Assembly (NCBI GenBank): GCA_027460605.1
Contig: JAPZAN010000112.1
Location: 1 to 14,823, forward strand
Reading direction: 5' to 3'
Source: Candidatus Methanoperedens sp.
GTDB lineage: Archaea > Halobacteriota > Methanosarcinia > Methanosarcinales > Methanoperedenaceae
DNA length: 14,823 bases
Shown: positions 1 through 7,192 of the stretch, piece by piece
How positions within the stretch are numbered: position 1 is the first letter of the stretch
Layout: every line of letters starts with the position of its first letter
The notes under the pieces: model-generated
What the model was told of the DNA's origin: nothing
Databases searched by the model: none
Seen by the model: the letters and a program-made list of their open reading frames with translations, nothing else
Position numbers and translations under genes: made by a program

Positions 1-1
1 T

Positions 2-79
2 ATAATACTTAACACGCCAAATCGCACCAGATGGAATTACGAATCTGCAATATCGCTGGCAATCAAAACTTCAAATTGA
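2..79 (+). CDS. possible C-terminal tail of an upstream gene (partial)
   Basis: Frame 2 is open from the window edge to a TGA at 77-79, giving about 25 residues ending in SLAIKTSN. It would finish 40 bases before purD. It is too short to recognise and could be chance, so this is only a note that an upstream + strand gene may end here. Confidence 0.25.
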   Translation: MILNTPNRTRWNYESAISLAIKTSN

Positions 80-90
80 CCAGAACATTT

Positions 91-119
91 TTATTTTTAA
101 ACACATTCTGGGATATCCT
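91..119 (+). promoter_or_regulatory. putative purD promoter, near-leaderless start
   Basis: A TATA-like run TTTTTAAA lies at 94-101, centred about 25 bases before the purD ATG at 120. Archaeal transcription usually starts at that distance, so the mRNA would begin at or next to the start codon. A short GGAT at 111-114 could instead serve as a weak ribosome binding site. Inferred from position and composition only. Confidence 0.4.
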
Positions 120-1559
120 ATGAAAGTACTTTTAGTCGGCGGCGGAGGGCGCGAACACGCCATCGCAGAGGCTATTTCCCGAAGCCGGAAAAACCCGGAA
201 CTTTATGCAGCGATGAGTAAGAAAAACCCGGGAATAGCGCGTTTATGCAAAGATTTTCTGCTTGTAAAAGAGACAGAACCCTCGATAATTGACTATGCAG
301 TCAAAAATAAAATCGAACTCGCAGTCATCGGTCCCGAAGCCCCGCTTGCAGCCGGAATTTCTGACCAGCTCTGGGATGCCGGTATTCCAGTTGTCGGCCC
401 GCGAAAGCTTGCTGCCCAAATCGAATTCGATAAAGCATGGACGCGGGAATTCATGAAAAAATACAAAATTCCAGGATGCCCGGGATTCAAAGTGTTCGGG
501 AAAGGGGAGAGCGGCACTGATGAATTTATTGATGAACTTGGCGATGTTGTCATAAAGCCGGCAGGTCTTACAGGTGGCAAAGGCGTCCGTGTTATGGGTG
601 ACCATTTTGACATAAATGGAGCCAAAGTTTATGCTCGGGAAGTCCTTAAAAATGATGACCTTGTCATTGAAGAGCGGTTAATCGGCGAGGAATTCACTGT
701 GCAGGCGTTTGTGGACGGCAATACCCTTGCTTACGCGCCCTCGGTCCAGGACCACAAGCGTGCGTATGAGGGAGACAAAGGACCCAATACAGGCGGCATG
801 GGTTCATACAATGATTCAAAAGATATCCTGCCTTTCATGAAGGAATCGGATTACACAGATGCAAAGACAATAATGAAAGATACTGTTCTTGCCGTAAAGA
901 AAGAAACAGGTGTGCCGTATCAGGGCATCCTGTACGGCCAGTTCATGGCGACAGCAAAGGGTATCTCCGTCATCGAATTCAATGCGCGCTTTGGCGACCC
1001 CGAAGCCATGAATGTTCTCCCTATTCTTGAAAATGATTTTCTTGATATATGCGCTGCAATAGTCGGGGGGACGCTGGATATAATCAAGGTCGGATTTAAG
1101 AAGAAAGCGACAGTATGCAAATATGCGGTTCCTGCAGGCTATCCTGATAATCCGGTGAAGGATTCTGTTGTAGAAATCGCAGAAGTAAAGGATGCGCTTC
1201 TTTTCTATTCAAGCGTATATGAAAAGGATAATAAAATCTACACTACAGGTTCCAGGGCCATTGCCGTCCTTGGTATTGCAGATAGTATCGGGGAAGCGGA
1301 AAAGAAAGCGCAAGAAGGTCTTTCTGCTCTTAAGGGCGAACTTCACAGCAGGCGTGATATAGGAACTTCTGAACTTATCATGAAAAGAATACGGCATATG
1401 GAAGAATTGAGGCTTAAAATGGAAAACGAAAAAACAGAAACTGAAAAAGATGCAGTAAAAGAGATAAATGAAACAAATTTTCATGATGTCGATGTCAAAG
1501 ACGAACCTCTCAAAAAAGATAAAAAACCTATAGAAGAGGTTGATTCCTATAAATATTGA
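120..1559 (+). CDS. purD: phosphoribosylamine--glycine ligase (GAR synthetase)
   Basis: Cytosolic enzyme of de novo purine synthesis that joins phosphoribosylamine and glycine using ATP. The N domain begins with the expected GGGGREHA (residues 7-14). The ATP-grasp part shows VIKPAGLTGGKGV (144-156), the DHKRAYEGDKGPNTGGMG segment (211-228) and the metal-binding EFNARFGDPE (286-295). A C-terminal domain follows to about residue 433. The usual family length is about 430 residues. This protein has 479 because of a Lys/Glu/Asp-rich tail (about 435-479) with no resemblance to PurD. The ATG start matches the family N terminus exactly. It stands alone, with a gap of 243 bases before gatC. The identification is secure; the tail is odd. 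Confidence 0.96.
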   Translation: MKVLLVGGGGREHAIAEAISRSRKNPELYAAMSKKNPGIARLCKDFLLVKETEPSIIDYAVKNKIELAVIGPEAPLAAGISDQLWDAGIPVVGPRKLAAQIEFDKAWTREFMKKYKIPGCPGFKVFGKGESGTDEFIDELGDVVIKPAGLTGGKGVRVMGDHFDINGAKVYAREVLKNDDLVIEERLIGEEFTVQAFVDGNTLAYAPSVQDHKRAYEGDKGPNTGGMGSYNDSKDILPFMKESDYTDAKTIMKDTVLAVKKETGVPYQGILYGQFMATAKGISVIEFNARFGDPEAMNVLPILENDFLDICAAIVGGTLDIIKVGFKKKATVCKYAVPAGYPDNPVKDSVVEIAEVKDALLFYSSVYEKDNKIYTTGSRAIAVLGIADSIGEAEKKAQEGLSALKGELHSRRDIGTSELIMKRIRHMEELRLKMENEKTETEKDAVKEINETNFHDVDVKDEPLKKDKKPIEEVDSYKY

Positions 1560-1732
1560 ATCCTTCATCAGAAGCCGAACGAAATAATATCCGTACTCTA
1601 CAACAAAACAGGTCAACCAAAAGATTTATTAACTTGGAGTCAAGTATAATTAGTGGGGTAAAGGGTGGGGTTAAAGGTTTTTTCTACAACATACCATTTT
1701 CCCTTTATCCCTGTCAGCCTTTTAAAAGCAAA
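1560..1732. other. purD-gatC intergenic region with G-rich hairpin and T tract
   Basis: No convincing gene is seen. GGGGTAAAGGG at 1655-1665 can pair with CCCTTTATCCC at 1701-1711, giving 11 pairs with one G-T wobble. The loop between them contains a run of six T (1678-1683), which may be part of the purD transcription terminator because archaeal terminators are T-rich tracts. The same G-rich strand has four G runs (1655-1677) that could instead form a two-layer quadruplex. Confidence 0.35.
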
Positions 1733-1802
1733 GTATAAAAAACGGATTTAATTTTATGAGCCGATAGGCTTAATACATTTAATTCAGATTGCAGGAAGCA
1801 TT
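1733..1802 (+). promoter_or_regulatory. putative gatCAB promoter and leader
   Basis: TATAAAAAA at 1734-1742 is a good archaeal box A. Transcription would start near 1763 and leave a leader of about 40 bases. AGGA at 1793-1796 sits six bases before the gatC ATG and is a plausible ribosome binding site. Confidence 0.45.
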
Positions 1803-2093
1803 ATGATTGCAAAAAAAGACCTTGAGCACATAGCGTGGTTATCCCGCCTTGAACTGAGCGAGGAAGATATGGAAAAATATACGCCCAGGCTCAATTCGGT
1901 TCTTGATTATTTCGGGGAACTCGACGAGGTCGATACGGAAGGCGTTGAGCCGACGTATCATGTACTCCCAATTAACAATGTGTTCAGGGAGGATGAAATA
2001 AACGCACCTGCAAAGTCCCTCACCCAGGAAGAAGCGCTTTCCAATGCCCCGAAGAAGCAGGATGGGTTCTTTAAGGCGCCAAGGATGATGTGA
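1803..2093 (+). CDS. gatC: aspartyl/glutamyl-tRNA amidotransferase subunit C
   Basis: Small 96-residue subunit that stabilises the GatA-GatB interface. The length and pattern are typical: an N-terminal helix with HIAWLSRLELSEEDMEKYTP (residues 8-27) with the family's ARLELSEEE-like core, then EVDTEGVEPTYHV, and a C-terminal extended part ending DGFFKAPRMM. It is the first gene of the gatC-gatA-gatB operon, and its TGA is followed directly by the gatA ATG with no spacer, which suggests translational coupling. In archaea GatCAB generally amidates Asp-tRNA(Asn), while Glu-tRNA(Gln) is handled by GatDE; that specificity is family knowledge and is not visible here. Confidence 0.95.
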   Translation: MIAKKDLEHIAWLSRLELSEEDMEKYTPRLNSVLDYFGELDEVDTEGVEPTYHVLPINNVFREDEINAPAKSLTQEEALSNAPKKQDGFFKAPRMM

Positions 2094-3512
2094 ATGGCAA
2101 CAATCAACGAATTGAAAGAGAGGATTCATGCAGGGTCATCGGAAGAAATTGTTGCCGAATATCTTGAAAGGATTGGAGGCAGTAAGCTTAATGCTTTTAT
2201 CACCGTCGCAAAGGAAAATGCCCGGAAGTGCGCAAAAGAAATCGATTCGGAAGGGCATGATGGTTCTCTTGCAGGCATACCGGTTGCAATCAAGGACAAT
2301 ATTTCCACAAAAGGCATCCTGACAACATGCGCCTCGAAGATTCTCACAGGCTACGTCCCACCATACGATGCCCATGTGATTGAGAGGCTAAAAGATGCAG
2401 GCGCCGTTATTATCGGAAAGACCAACATGGACGAGTTCGCCATGGGCACCTCGACTGAGACGAGTTTCTACGGCCCCACGAGAAATCCCTGGGATTTGGA
2501 CAGGGTTCCAGGCGGTTCGTCTGGTGGGAGCGCAGCCGCGGTGGCAGGAGGCGAAGCGCCTCTTGCTCTTGGTTCTGACACAGGCGGCTCGGTACGCTGT
2601 CCAGCATCATTCTGCGGCGTGGTCGGGCTAAAACCAACGTATGGCGTCATATCCCGTTACGGACTTATATCCTATGCCAACTCGCTTGAGCAGATAGGGC
2701 CATTTGCCACGACTGTTCGCGATATTGCTATGCTTTTCGATGTAATCGCAGGATACGATGCCCGTGATTCCACATCTGTTGATAAAGATGTTAATTATTC
2801 ATCTGCGCTTAAAAACGATGTGAGTGGATTAAAGATCGGCGTGCCTGAAGAATATTTCGGGGAAGGGACTGATGAAAATGTAAATAAGGCGGTCTGGAAT
2901 GCAATACAAAAACTTGAGGACCTGGGCGCGACCAGAATCGAGGTAAAGATGCCCCACACAAAATATGCCCTGTCCGCTTATTATATAATCGCCATGAGTG
3001 AGGCTTCATCCAACCTTGCACGGTTTGACGGCATGAGATACGGGCTTCGAGCTGAGGATAGCGACTGGCATTCCACATTCTCGCAGGTGAGGGCAGCAGG
3101 TTTTGGCGATGAGGTTAAAAGGAGGATTCTCCTTGGCACTTACGCCCTCTCAGCCGGGTATCACGATAAGTATTACTTAAAGGCGCTGAAGGTACGGACA
3201 CTTATCAAGCAGGATTTTGAACTGGCATTTAAGGATGCGGATGTACTGATAGCGCCCACGATGCCGTATCCAGCATTCAGGCTGGGTGAAAAAATAGACG
3301 ACCCGCTGTCTCTGTATCTTGCGGATGTGGATACTGTGCCCATAAACCTTGCAGGCGTCCCCTCAATATCAGTGCCATGCGGTTTTTCGCATGGGCTGCC
3401 CATCGGTATGCAGGTTATAGGGAAGCACTTTGACGAAGCTACAATCCTGCGCACCGCTTACACGTTTGAAGAGAATACGGATTTCCATACACAGCAGCCG
3501 GAGGGGTTGTGA
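2094..3512 (+). CDS. gatA: aspartyl/glutamyl-tRNA amidotransferase subunit A (amidase)
   Basis: Amidase-signature enzyme that releases ammonia from glutamine and passes it to GatB. All three catalytic residues are visible by family alignment: Lys67 in GIPVAIKDNIS, the cis-Ser142 in the GGSSGGSAAAV segment (140-150), and nucleophile Ser166 in SDTGGSVRCPASFCG. The length of 472 is normal. The start is the ATG abutting the gatC stop. The 3' end overlaps the gatB start by one base in a TGATG arrangement. It is the middle gene of the operon, probably translated by coupling because no strong separate ribosome binding site precedes it other than the end of gatC. No anomalies were seen. Confidence 0.97.
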   Translation: MATINELKERIHAGSSEEIVAEYLERIGGSKLNAFITVAKENARKCAKEIDSEGHDGSLAGIPVAIKDNISTKGILTTCASKILTGYVPPYDAHVIERLKDAGAVIIGKTNMDEFAMGTSTETSFYGPTRNPWDLDRVPGGSSGGSAAAVAGGEAPLALGSDTGGSVRCPASFCGVVGLKPTYGVISRYGLISYANSLEQIGPFATTVRDIAMLFDVIAGYDARDSTSVDKDVNYSSALKNDVSGLKIGVPEEYFGEGTDENVNKAVWNAIQKLEDLGATRIEVKMPHTKYALSAYYIIAMSEASSNLARFDGMRYGLRAEDSDWHSTFSQVRAAGFGDEVKRRILLGTYALSAGYHDKYYLKALKVRTLIKQDFELAFKDADVLIAPTMPYPAFRLGEKIDDPLSLYLADVDTVPINLAGVPSISVPCGFSHGLPIGMQVIGKHFDEATILRTAYTFEENTDFHTQQPEGL

Positions 3513-4948
3513 TGTACGAGAATCCAGATGGCGTAATGATAGGGCTTGAAGTCCACGTACAGTTAAACAAACTCAAGACCAAGGTGTTCTGCGGATGCAC
3601 CACAGATTATCATAACGACCCTCCGAACTCGCATGTATGCCCCGTGTGTCTTGGGCTCCCCGGCGCTCTTCCAGTCATTAATAAGAAAGCGGTGGAAGCC
3701 GCCATAAAAGTCGGACTGGCGCTTAACTGCAAGGTAGAGGAGCACACGCAATTTTACAGGAAGAATTACTATTACCCCGACCTTCCGAAAGGATTCCAGA
3801 TAACGCAGTATGATTTCCCGATTTCAAGCGGGGGCTATATTGTGATAGAGGGCGAAGACGGCGAACACAGGGTGGGTATCACGCGCGCCCATATGGAAGA
3901 AGACCCGGGCAGGCTCGTGCATGAGGGAACAATCGACAAATCAAAATACACGCTCATCGATTACAACCGCTCGGGCATGGCGCTGCTTGAAGTTGTGAGC
4001 GATCCCGATATGCGAAGCCCGAAAGAGGCGCGGCGGTATCTTGACAAGCTGCGCAACATACTTGAATACCTTGATGTATTCGACGGAAACCTCGAAGGCG
4101 CGTTGAGGGTGGACGCCAATATCTCGATAATGGGAGGGCAGCGCGCCGAGATAAAGAACATCTCATCACACAAGGGCGCTGAGCGCGCGCTGCTCTATGA
4201 AATTGTGCGGCAGAAGAACGTGCTGCGCCGCGGCGGCGTTGTGGTGCTGGAGACGCGCCATTTTGACGAGGCGAGGGAGATTACGCTCTCCATGCGTTCA
4301 AAGGAAGAGGCGCACGATTACCGCTATTTCCCTGAGCCTGACCTTGTGCCTTTGAAGATATCGGGCTGGGCGCCTGCGATAAAAGAGACATTGCCTGAAT
4401 TGCCTGATGCACGACGGATGCGCTTTGTGGAGCAATATGGGATAAAAGATGATCAGGCGAAATCACTTACTGGTGAGCTAGTTTGGGCTAACTATTTTGA
4501 AGATTTTTTAAAAGCTTATAAGGACGAGTATAAAGAAAAGTTAGATCCAAAATTAGCTGTGGCTTGGATAGAGGTGCTCAAAGGTGAATTGAATTACCGC
4601 GACCTGACGGTTGATGCTTTTAAGAAAGAGGATATGCTTTCGATACTGGAGCTTCTCGTGAGCAAGAAAATAACAGAGGACGGCGCTGTGGATATAATCA
4701 GGACGCTTCTCGATAAAGGAGGCTCGCCTGATGAAATAGTTGCGGAGAAGGGGCTGCTTAAAGTTGAAGGGGATATCGTATCAACAGCGGTGGAAGAAGC
4801 TATCAAGGAAAATCCGCAGGCTGTAGCTGACTATAAAGCCGGGAAGGAAAAGGCGCTCAACTCGCTTGTGGGCGCGGTGATGAAGAAGACAAAGGGGAGG
4901 GCGGATGCGAGGGCGGCGAGAGAAGTGCTGCTGGGGAAGCTGGGATAG
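3512..4948 (+). CDS. gatB: aspartyl/glutamyl-tRNA amidotransferase subunit B
   Basis: GatB binds the misacylated tRNA, phosphorylates the Asp/Glu side chain and amidates it with ammonia from GatA. The N-terminal cradle domain starts with IGLEVHVQL and has the four-cysteine zinc site (Cys27, Cys29, Cys43, Cys46, counted from ATG 3512). A helical domain and a C-terminal YqeY-like tail domain (about the last 130 residues) complete the protein. A GTG at 3509 is also possible, but GGAGGGG at 3500-3506 is five bases from the ATG at 3512, which favours the ATG. Positions about 4435-4595 are clearly more AT-rich than the rest and use different codons (TTA, CTA, GCT), although the reading frame and protein remain plausible. 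Confidence 0.96.
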   Translation: MYENPDGVMIGLEVHVQLNKLKTKVFCGCTTDYHNDPPNSHVCPVCLGLPGALPVINKKAVEAAIKVGLALNCKVEEHTQFYRKNYYYPDLPKGFQITQYDFPISSGGYIVIEGEDGEHRVGITRAHMEEDPGRLVHEGTIDKSKYTLIDYNRSGMALLEVVSDPDMRSPKEARRYLDKLRNILEYLDVFDGNLEGALRVDANISIMGGQRAEIKNISSHKGAERALLYEIVRQKNVLRRGGVVVLETRHFDEAREITLSMRSKEEAHDYRYFPEPDLVPLKISGWAPAIKETLPELPDARRMRFVEQYGIKDDQAKSLTGELVWANYFEDFLKAYKDEYKEKLDPKLAVAWIEVLKGELNYRDLTVDAFKKEDMLSILELLVSKKITEDGAVDIIRTLLDKGGSPDEIVAEKGLLKVEGDIVSTAVEEAIKENPQAVADYKAGKEKALNSLVGAVMKKTKGRADARAAREVLLGKLG

Positions 4949-5035
4949 TAATCTTACTGAATTTTGATTTATTGAGGGGATTCGTTTGATTTTTGAGATT
5001 GCAAATGTGTCAGAAAAACTGTAGCATATTAAAAA
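4949..5035. other. convergent gatB/membrane-protein intergenic spacer
   Basis: An AT-rich spacer of 87 bases lies between the gatB stop and the stop of the minus-strand membrane protein gene. Short T runs at about 4964-4996 could terminate gatB transcription. No strong hairpin was found. Confidence 0.3.
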
Positions 5036-5992
5036 TTAATCAGTAGGATAATATAGATATTCCTTAATATGTTTCCATTTTTCTTTTTCGTCAGAGTTAG
5101 GATCGATTTTTATCGATTTCAAGTTGAATTTCTCTAAAAGCTCTTTTCTATGCAAATCAAACATAGACCTTATACTATGTCCATAGCTAACTGCGGAATC
5201 TAATAATATTTTATAAGACCAAATTGATAATAACAAAAAAATCAAAGCTATAACAGAAAATATTATACCAAGGATTTTTCCAATGGAAAAAATTGAGAGT
5301 ATTTCAAAAACAAGATAGCTAATACCGAATGTTATACATAGATATGTATACATATTAACAAAAGCATATTTATAATCTATATCAATGCTTTCTGGATCAG
5401 AAATATTGTATTTTAATCTGTGCCAGAAAAAAACGCCATCCATACCATATTTCCAATTTGGGTAGACTTCAATTGATCTAAAGATATTGCCAAAAGTAGT
5501 AGGCATTAGAGATTGCATAATTTCTCCTTCATCGAGTTTTGCATGATATATATAATACAGATAAATAGAATAATAGTTATATATATTCTCATAAAGTCTA
5601 TCTTTTTGAATATTTGACTTCAATCCTATAGACTGTATCAAAGAATTGCGATCTTCGATTAATTTCATACATTCTTTATATTGATGAGTTTGCATTCTGC
5701 TGATTACACTTTTAGGTAAAAGGTTTTGGAGACCATAACCTTCTAAAAATTGGATCAAAGGTCTTTCTAATGAATTAATTAATATTCCAATTAATATGCT
5801 CATAGAAATCATAGTGACAGATAATGAAAGTTTATCTGAATTAATTATTTTGAGAAATAATATGGGATTACTAAAATAAAGATAAACGCTGAGTGGTGCA
5901 ATTATTACAGCTATACTGAATGATATTCCTGGAATAATTACTCTTAGAAAACTAGGTGAGTAATTAAAATCCGCAGGTAAATCTATATTCAT
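5036..5992 (-). CDS. four-helix membrane protein of unknown function
   Basis: A 318-residue protein. Predicted membrane segments by eye are at about residues 18-40, 56-74, 209-232 and 238-263, giving two hairpins separated by a soluble middle of about 130 residues. The most conserved-looking part is 165-193, with TTFGNIFRSIEVYPNWKYGM followed by DGVFFWHRL just before the third helix. The C-terminal tail has SYGHSIRSMFDLHRKELLEK and ends with a Trp/Tyr-rich stretch. From memory, a widespread uncharacterised bacterial and archaeal membrane family has a related GN-hLR..E..P..rYG-D..F.WpRL motif and a similar tail; its function is not known to me. The gene is strikingly AT-rich compared with its neighbours, which suggests acquisition by transfer. 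It follows the 62-residue gene at 6049-6237 on the same strand with a gap of 56 bases, so the two are probably co-transcribed. Confidence 0.85.
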   Translation of the reverse strand: MNIDLPADFNYSPSFLRVIIPGISFSIAVIIAPLSVYLYFSNPILFLKIINSDKLSLSVTMISMSILIGILINSLERPLIQFLEGYGLQNLLPKSVISRMQTHQYKECMKLIEDRNSLIQSIGLKSNIQKDRLYENIYNYYSIYLYYIYHAKLDEGEIMQSLMPTTFGNIFRSIEVYPNWKYGMDGVFFWHRLKYNISDPESIDIDYKYAFVNMYTYLCITFGISYLVFEILSIFSIGKILGIIFSVIALIFLLLSIWSYKILLDSAVSYGHSIRSMFDLHRKELLEKFNLKSIKIDPNSDEKEKWKHIKEYLYYPTD

Positions 5993-6048
5993 TATTTTTC
6001 ACTTATATCAGGTTTTTATTTTGTTAATTTCACTCTTTCCCTAGCCAA

Positions 6049-6237
6049 TTATGGTCTCTTAGATGGTTTGGGTTTTTTTATTTCTCCAAGAGAGGCCGTT
6101 TCGACAACTCCAGGTAGTTCCGATTTTCGTAGTTCTCTGCCAGCTTTGAAATGTAGCCACTCACCATCTTCTTTATTTTTTATATCTCTAACTTGTTCCT
6201 TTTTCTTTGCATTAGACTCTGTTTTATTATCAGTCAT
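6049..6237 (-). CDS. small hydrophilic protein of unknown function (62 aa)
   Basis: A 62-residue protein, highly charged and with no membrane segment. The N-terminal third is Lys/Glu/Asp-rich. The middle reads DGEWLHFKAGRELRKSELPG and looks like the ordered part, followed by a Pro/Lys-rich end (KKPKPSKRP). It lies directly upstream of the membrane protein gene on the same strand. A TATA-like AAATAAATAT at 6278-6269 (minus strand) is at the right distance to start transcription about ten bases before the ATG, so it would be the first gene of a two-gene unit. There is no clear ribosome binding site. The family is not recognised. It could be a partner or regulator of the membrane protein, which is inference from position only. 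Confidence 0.6.
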   Translation of the reverse strand: MTDNKTESNAKKKEQVRDIKNKEDGEWLHFKAGRELRKSELPGVVETASLGEIKKPKPSKRP

Positions 6238-6288
6238 ATTTTTACCAAGTTATAACTGCATACTGAAGATATTTATTTCTTTGCTTCA
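6238..6288 (-). promoter_or_regulatory. putative promoter of the small protein/membrane protein pair
   Basis: Read on the minus strand, AAATAAATAT (6278-6269) is a candidate TATA box about 26 bases ahead of a likely start near 6248, leaving a very short leader to the ATG at 6237. Weak evidence because the whole stretch is AT-rich. Confidence 0.3.
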
Positions 6289-6368
6289 CAAACCGCCCCC
6301 CTCTGCAAATTCCCGCCGGCACAGCCGCACGCTCAACGACGGCGCCGCCGAGCAGCGCAATGCTTTAG
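6289..6368. repeat. GC-rich non-coding element, possible dispersed repeat
   Basis: A sharp GC-rich block inside an AT-rich region, with runs of C and the palindromes GCCGGC (6315-6320) and CGGCGCCG (6340-6347). No credible gene uses it. The segment CCGCCCCCCTCTGCAAATTC followed by CCGCCGGC (from 6293) resembles CCGCCCTCACCGCCAAACTC followed by ACGCTGGC (from 7113) at roughly 20 of 28 positions without gaps. The two copies flank the PIN/UPF0175 pair. It ends exactly where the open frame of the truncated PIN gene begins. Confidence 0.35.
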
Positions 6369-6710
6369 CAAGAGATTTATAGTTTAGCGTACAGTCTGAA
6401 TGTTGAAAAGGCAAAAAACAATAAACAGGCGCAGCGGATTTTAAAATATAGCGACGTTGGAAAAGGTGAAGCGTCATCATTGCATCTTTTTTTCAACACG
6501 AATGCCAGGGCAATCATAAGCGATGACAGGGCATTTTTAAATCTGCTTGAGCAAAACAATATACCATTTATCACCCCTGCCGCCTTGATAATAAGGCTGG
6601 TTGAATTGAAGCTCATCTCAAAAGATGAAGCCATGGGTGCACTAAATAAACTCAAACCCTATGTTAGCAAAAATAATTATAATAATGCAAAAGCAAATCT
6701 GGAGGATTGA
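6369..6710 (+). pseudogene. 5'-truncated PIN-domain toxin remnant (DUF3368-like)
   Basis: The frame is open from just after a TAG at 6366-6368 and reads QEIYSLAYSLNVEKAKNNKQ onward to a TGA at 6708-6710. The C-terminal half resembles PIN/DUF3368 proteins: GKGEASSLHLF carries a conserved acidic residue, then AIISDDRAF carries the later acidic pair, and ITPAALIIRLVELKLIS is the typical end. The N-terminal strand with the first catalytic Asp and any ATG are missing. The only weak start is a TTG at 6480, which would make a 76-residue fragment. The truncation abuts the GC-rich element. It ends three bases before the UPF0175 ATG, as in a toxin-antitoxin pair. It is most likely an inactive RNase toxin remnant. 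Confidence 0.65.
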
Positions 6711-6712
6711 AT

Positions 6713-7012
6713 ATGGAAGCAGTATCTTACCCTTTAAGAATACCAAAAAACGTAATAGATCTTGCGAATCTAAGAACAAAAGAAGAACATGTAGATAAGT
6801 CTACGGCACTGAGGCAGTTCCTTTACTTGGGTGCAAGAGACTACGTGATGGAACTGTACCAGAAAGGCAGAATCTCGCTCGGCAAAGCAGCGGAACTTCT
6901 CGATGTGAGCACATTTGATGTCCTGATACTGGTAAAAGAGTTGGGTTATCCTGAAGTGACTGAAGAGCAACTCAAAAAAAGCAGGAAGACAGCAAGAAGT
7001 TTAACATTATGA
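6713..7012 (+). CDS. UPF0175 family protein, probable antitoxin
   Basis: A 99-residue protein matching the UPF0175 layout. A short N-terminal part (SYPLRIPKNVIDLANLR) is followed by a helix-rich core with STALRQFLYLGARDYVMELY and a helix-turn-helix-like GRISLGKAAELLDVSTFDVL. A Lys/Arg-rich end closes it. This family is commonly encoded beside PIN/DUF3368 toxins and is presumed to neutralise them and bind their promoter. GGAGG at 6701-6705 is seven bases from the ATG at 6713, which decides this start over a TTG at 6707. The ribosome binding site lies inside the end of the PIN remnant, so the two were translationally coupled. The gene looks intact although its partner is truncated. Confidence 0.82.
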   Translation: MEAVSYPLRIPKNVIDLANLRTKEEHVDKSTALRQFLYLGARDYVMELYQKGRISLGKAAELLDVSTFDVLILVKELGYPEVTEEQLKKSRKTARSLTL

Positions 7013-7192
7013 GCTAACGCATTTCCGATTAGACGGCTAAAGATGCAAAGAGAGACTCGAAAACTCTTAAACAATTTTTGAGGAGATAAAATAAGCATCC
7101 TTGTGTCATATTATTTCGCGCCGCCCTCACCGCCAAACTCACGCTGGCTTGGAGCAAGTATAGATTGTATCCTCAGCCGACGTTTTATTAAT
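7013..7192. other. intergenic region between UPF0175 and the methyltransferase
   Basis: 180 bases without a gene. It contains the diverged copy (about 7113-7140) of the GC-rich element seen at 6289-6368. A GAGGAG at 7080-7085 looks like a ribosome binding site, but no start codon or open frame follows, so it may be residue of a lost gene. No tRNA or strong hairpin was recognised. Confidence 0.3.

Noticed and set aside
1556..1738. Open frame of 60 codons after purD on the + strand
   Set aside because: The translation has no recognisable pattern, no ribosome binding site, overlaps the purD stop and lies across the hairpin/T-tract region and the likely gatC promoter.
6068..6382. 104-codon + strand frame opposite the small charged protein
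   Set aside because: Its composition is that of an antisense shadow and it runs into the GC-rich element. The minus-strand frame has a better start context and operon position.
6286..6480. 64-codon minus-strand frame across the GC-rich element and PIN remnant
   Set aside because: Low-complexity Arg/Cys/Ser content from GC-rich repeat sequence, overlapping the better supported PIN frame.
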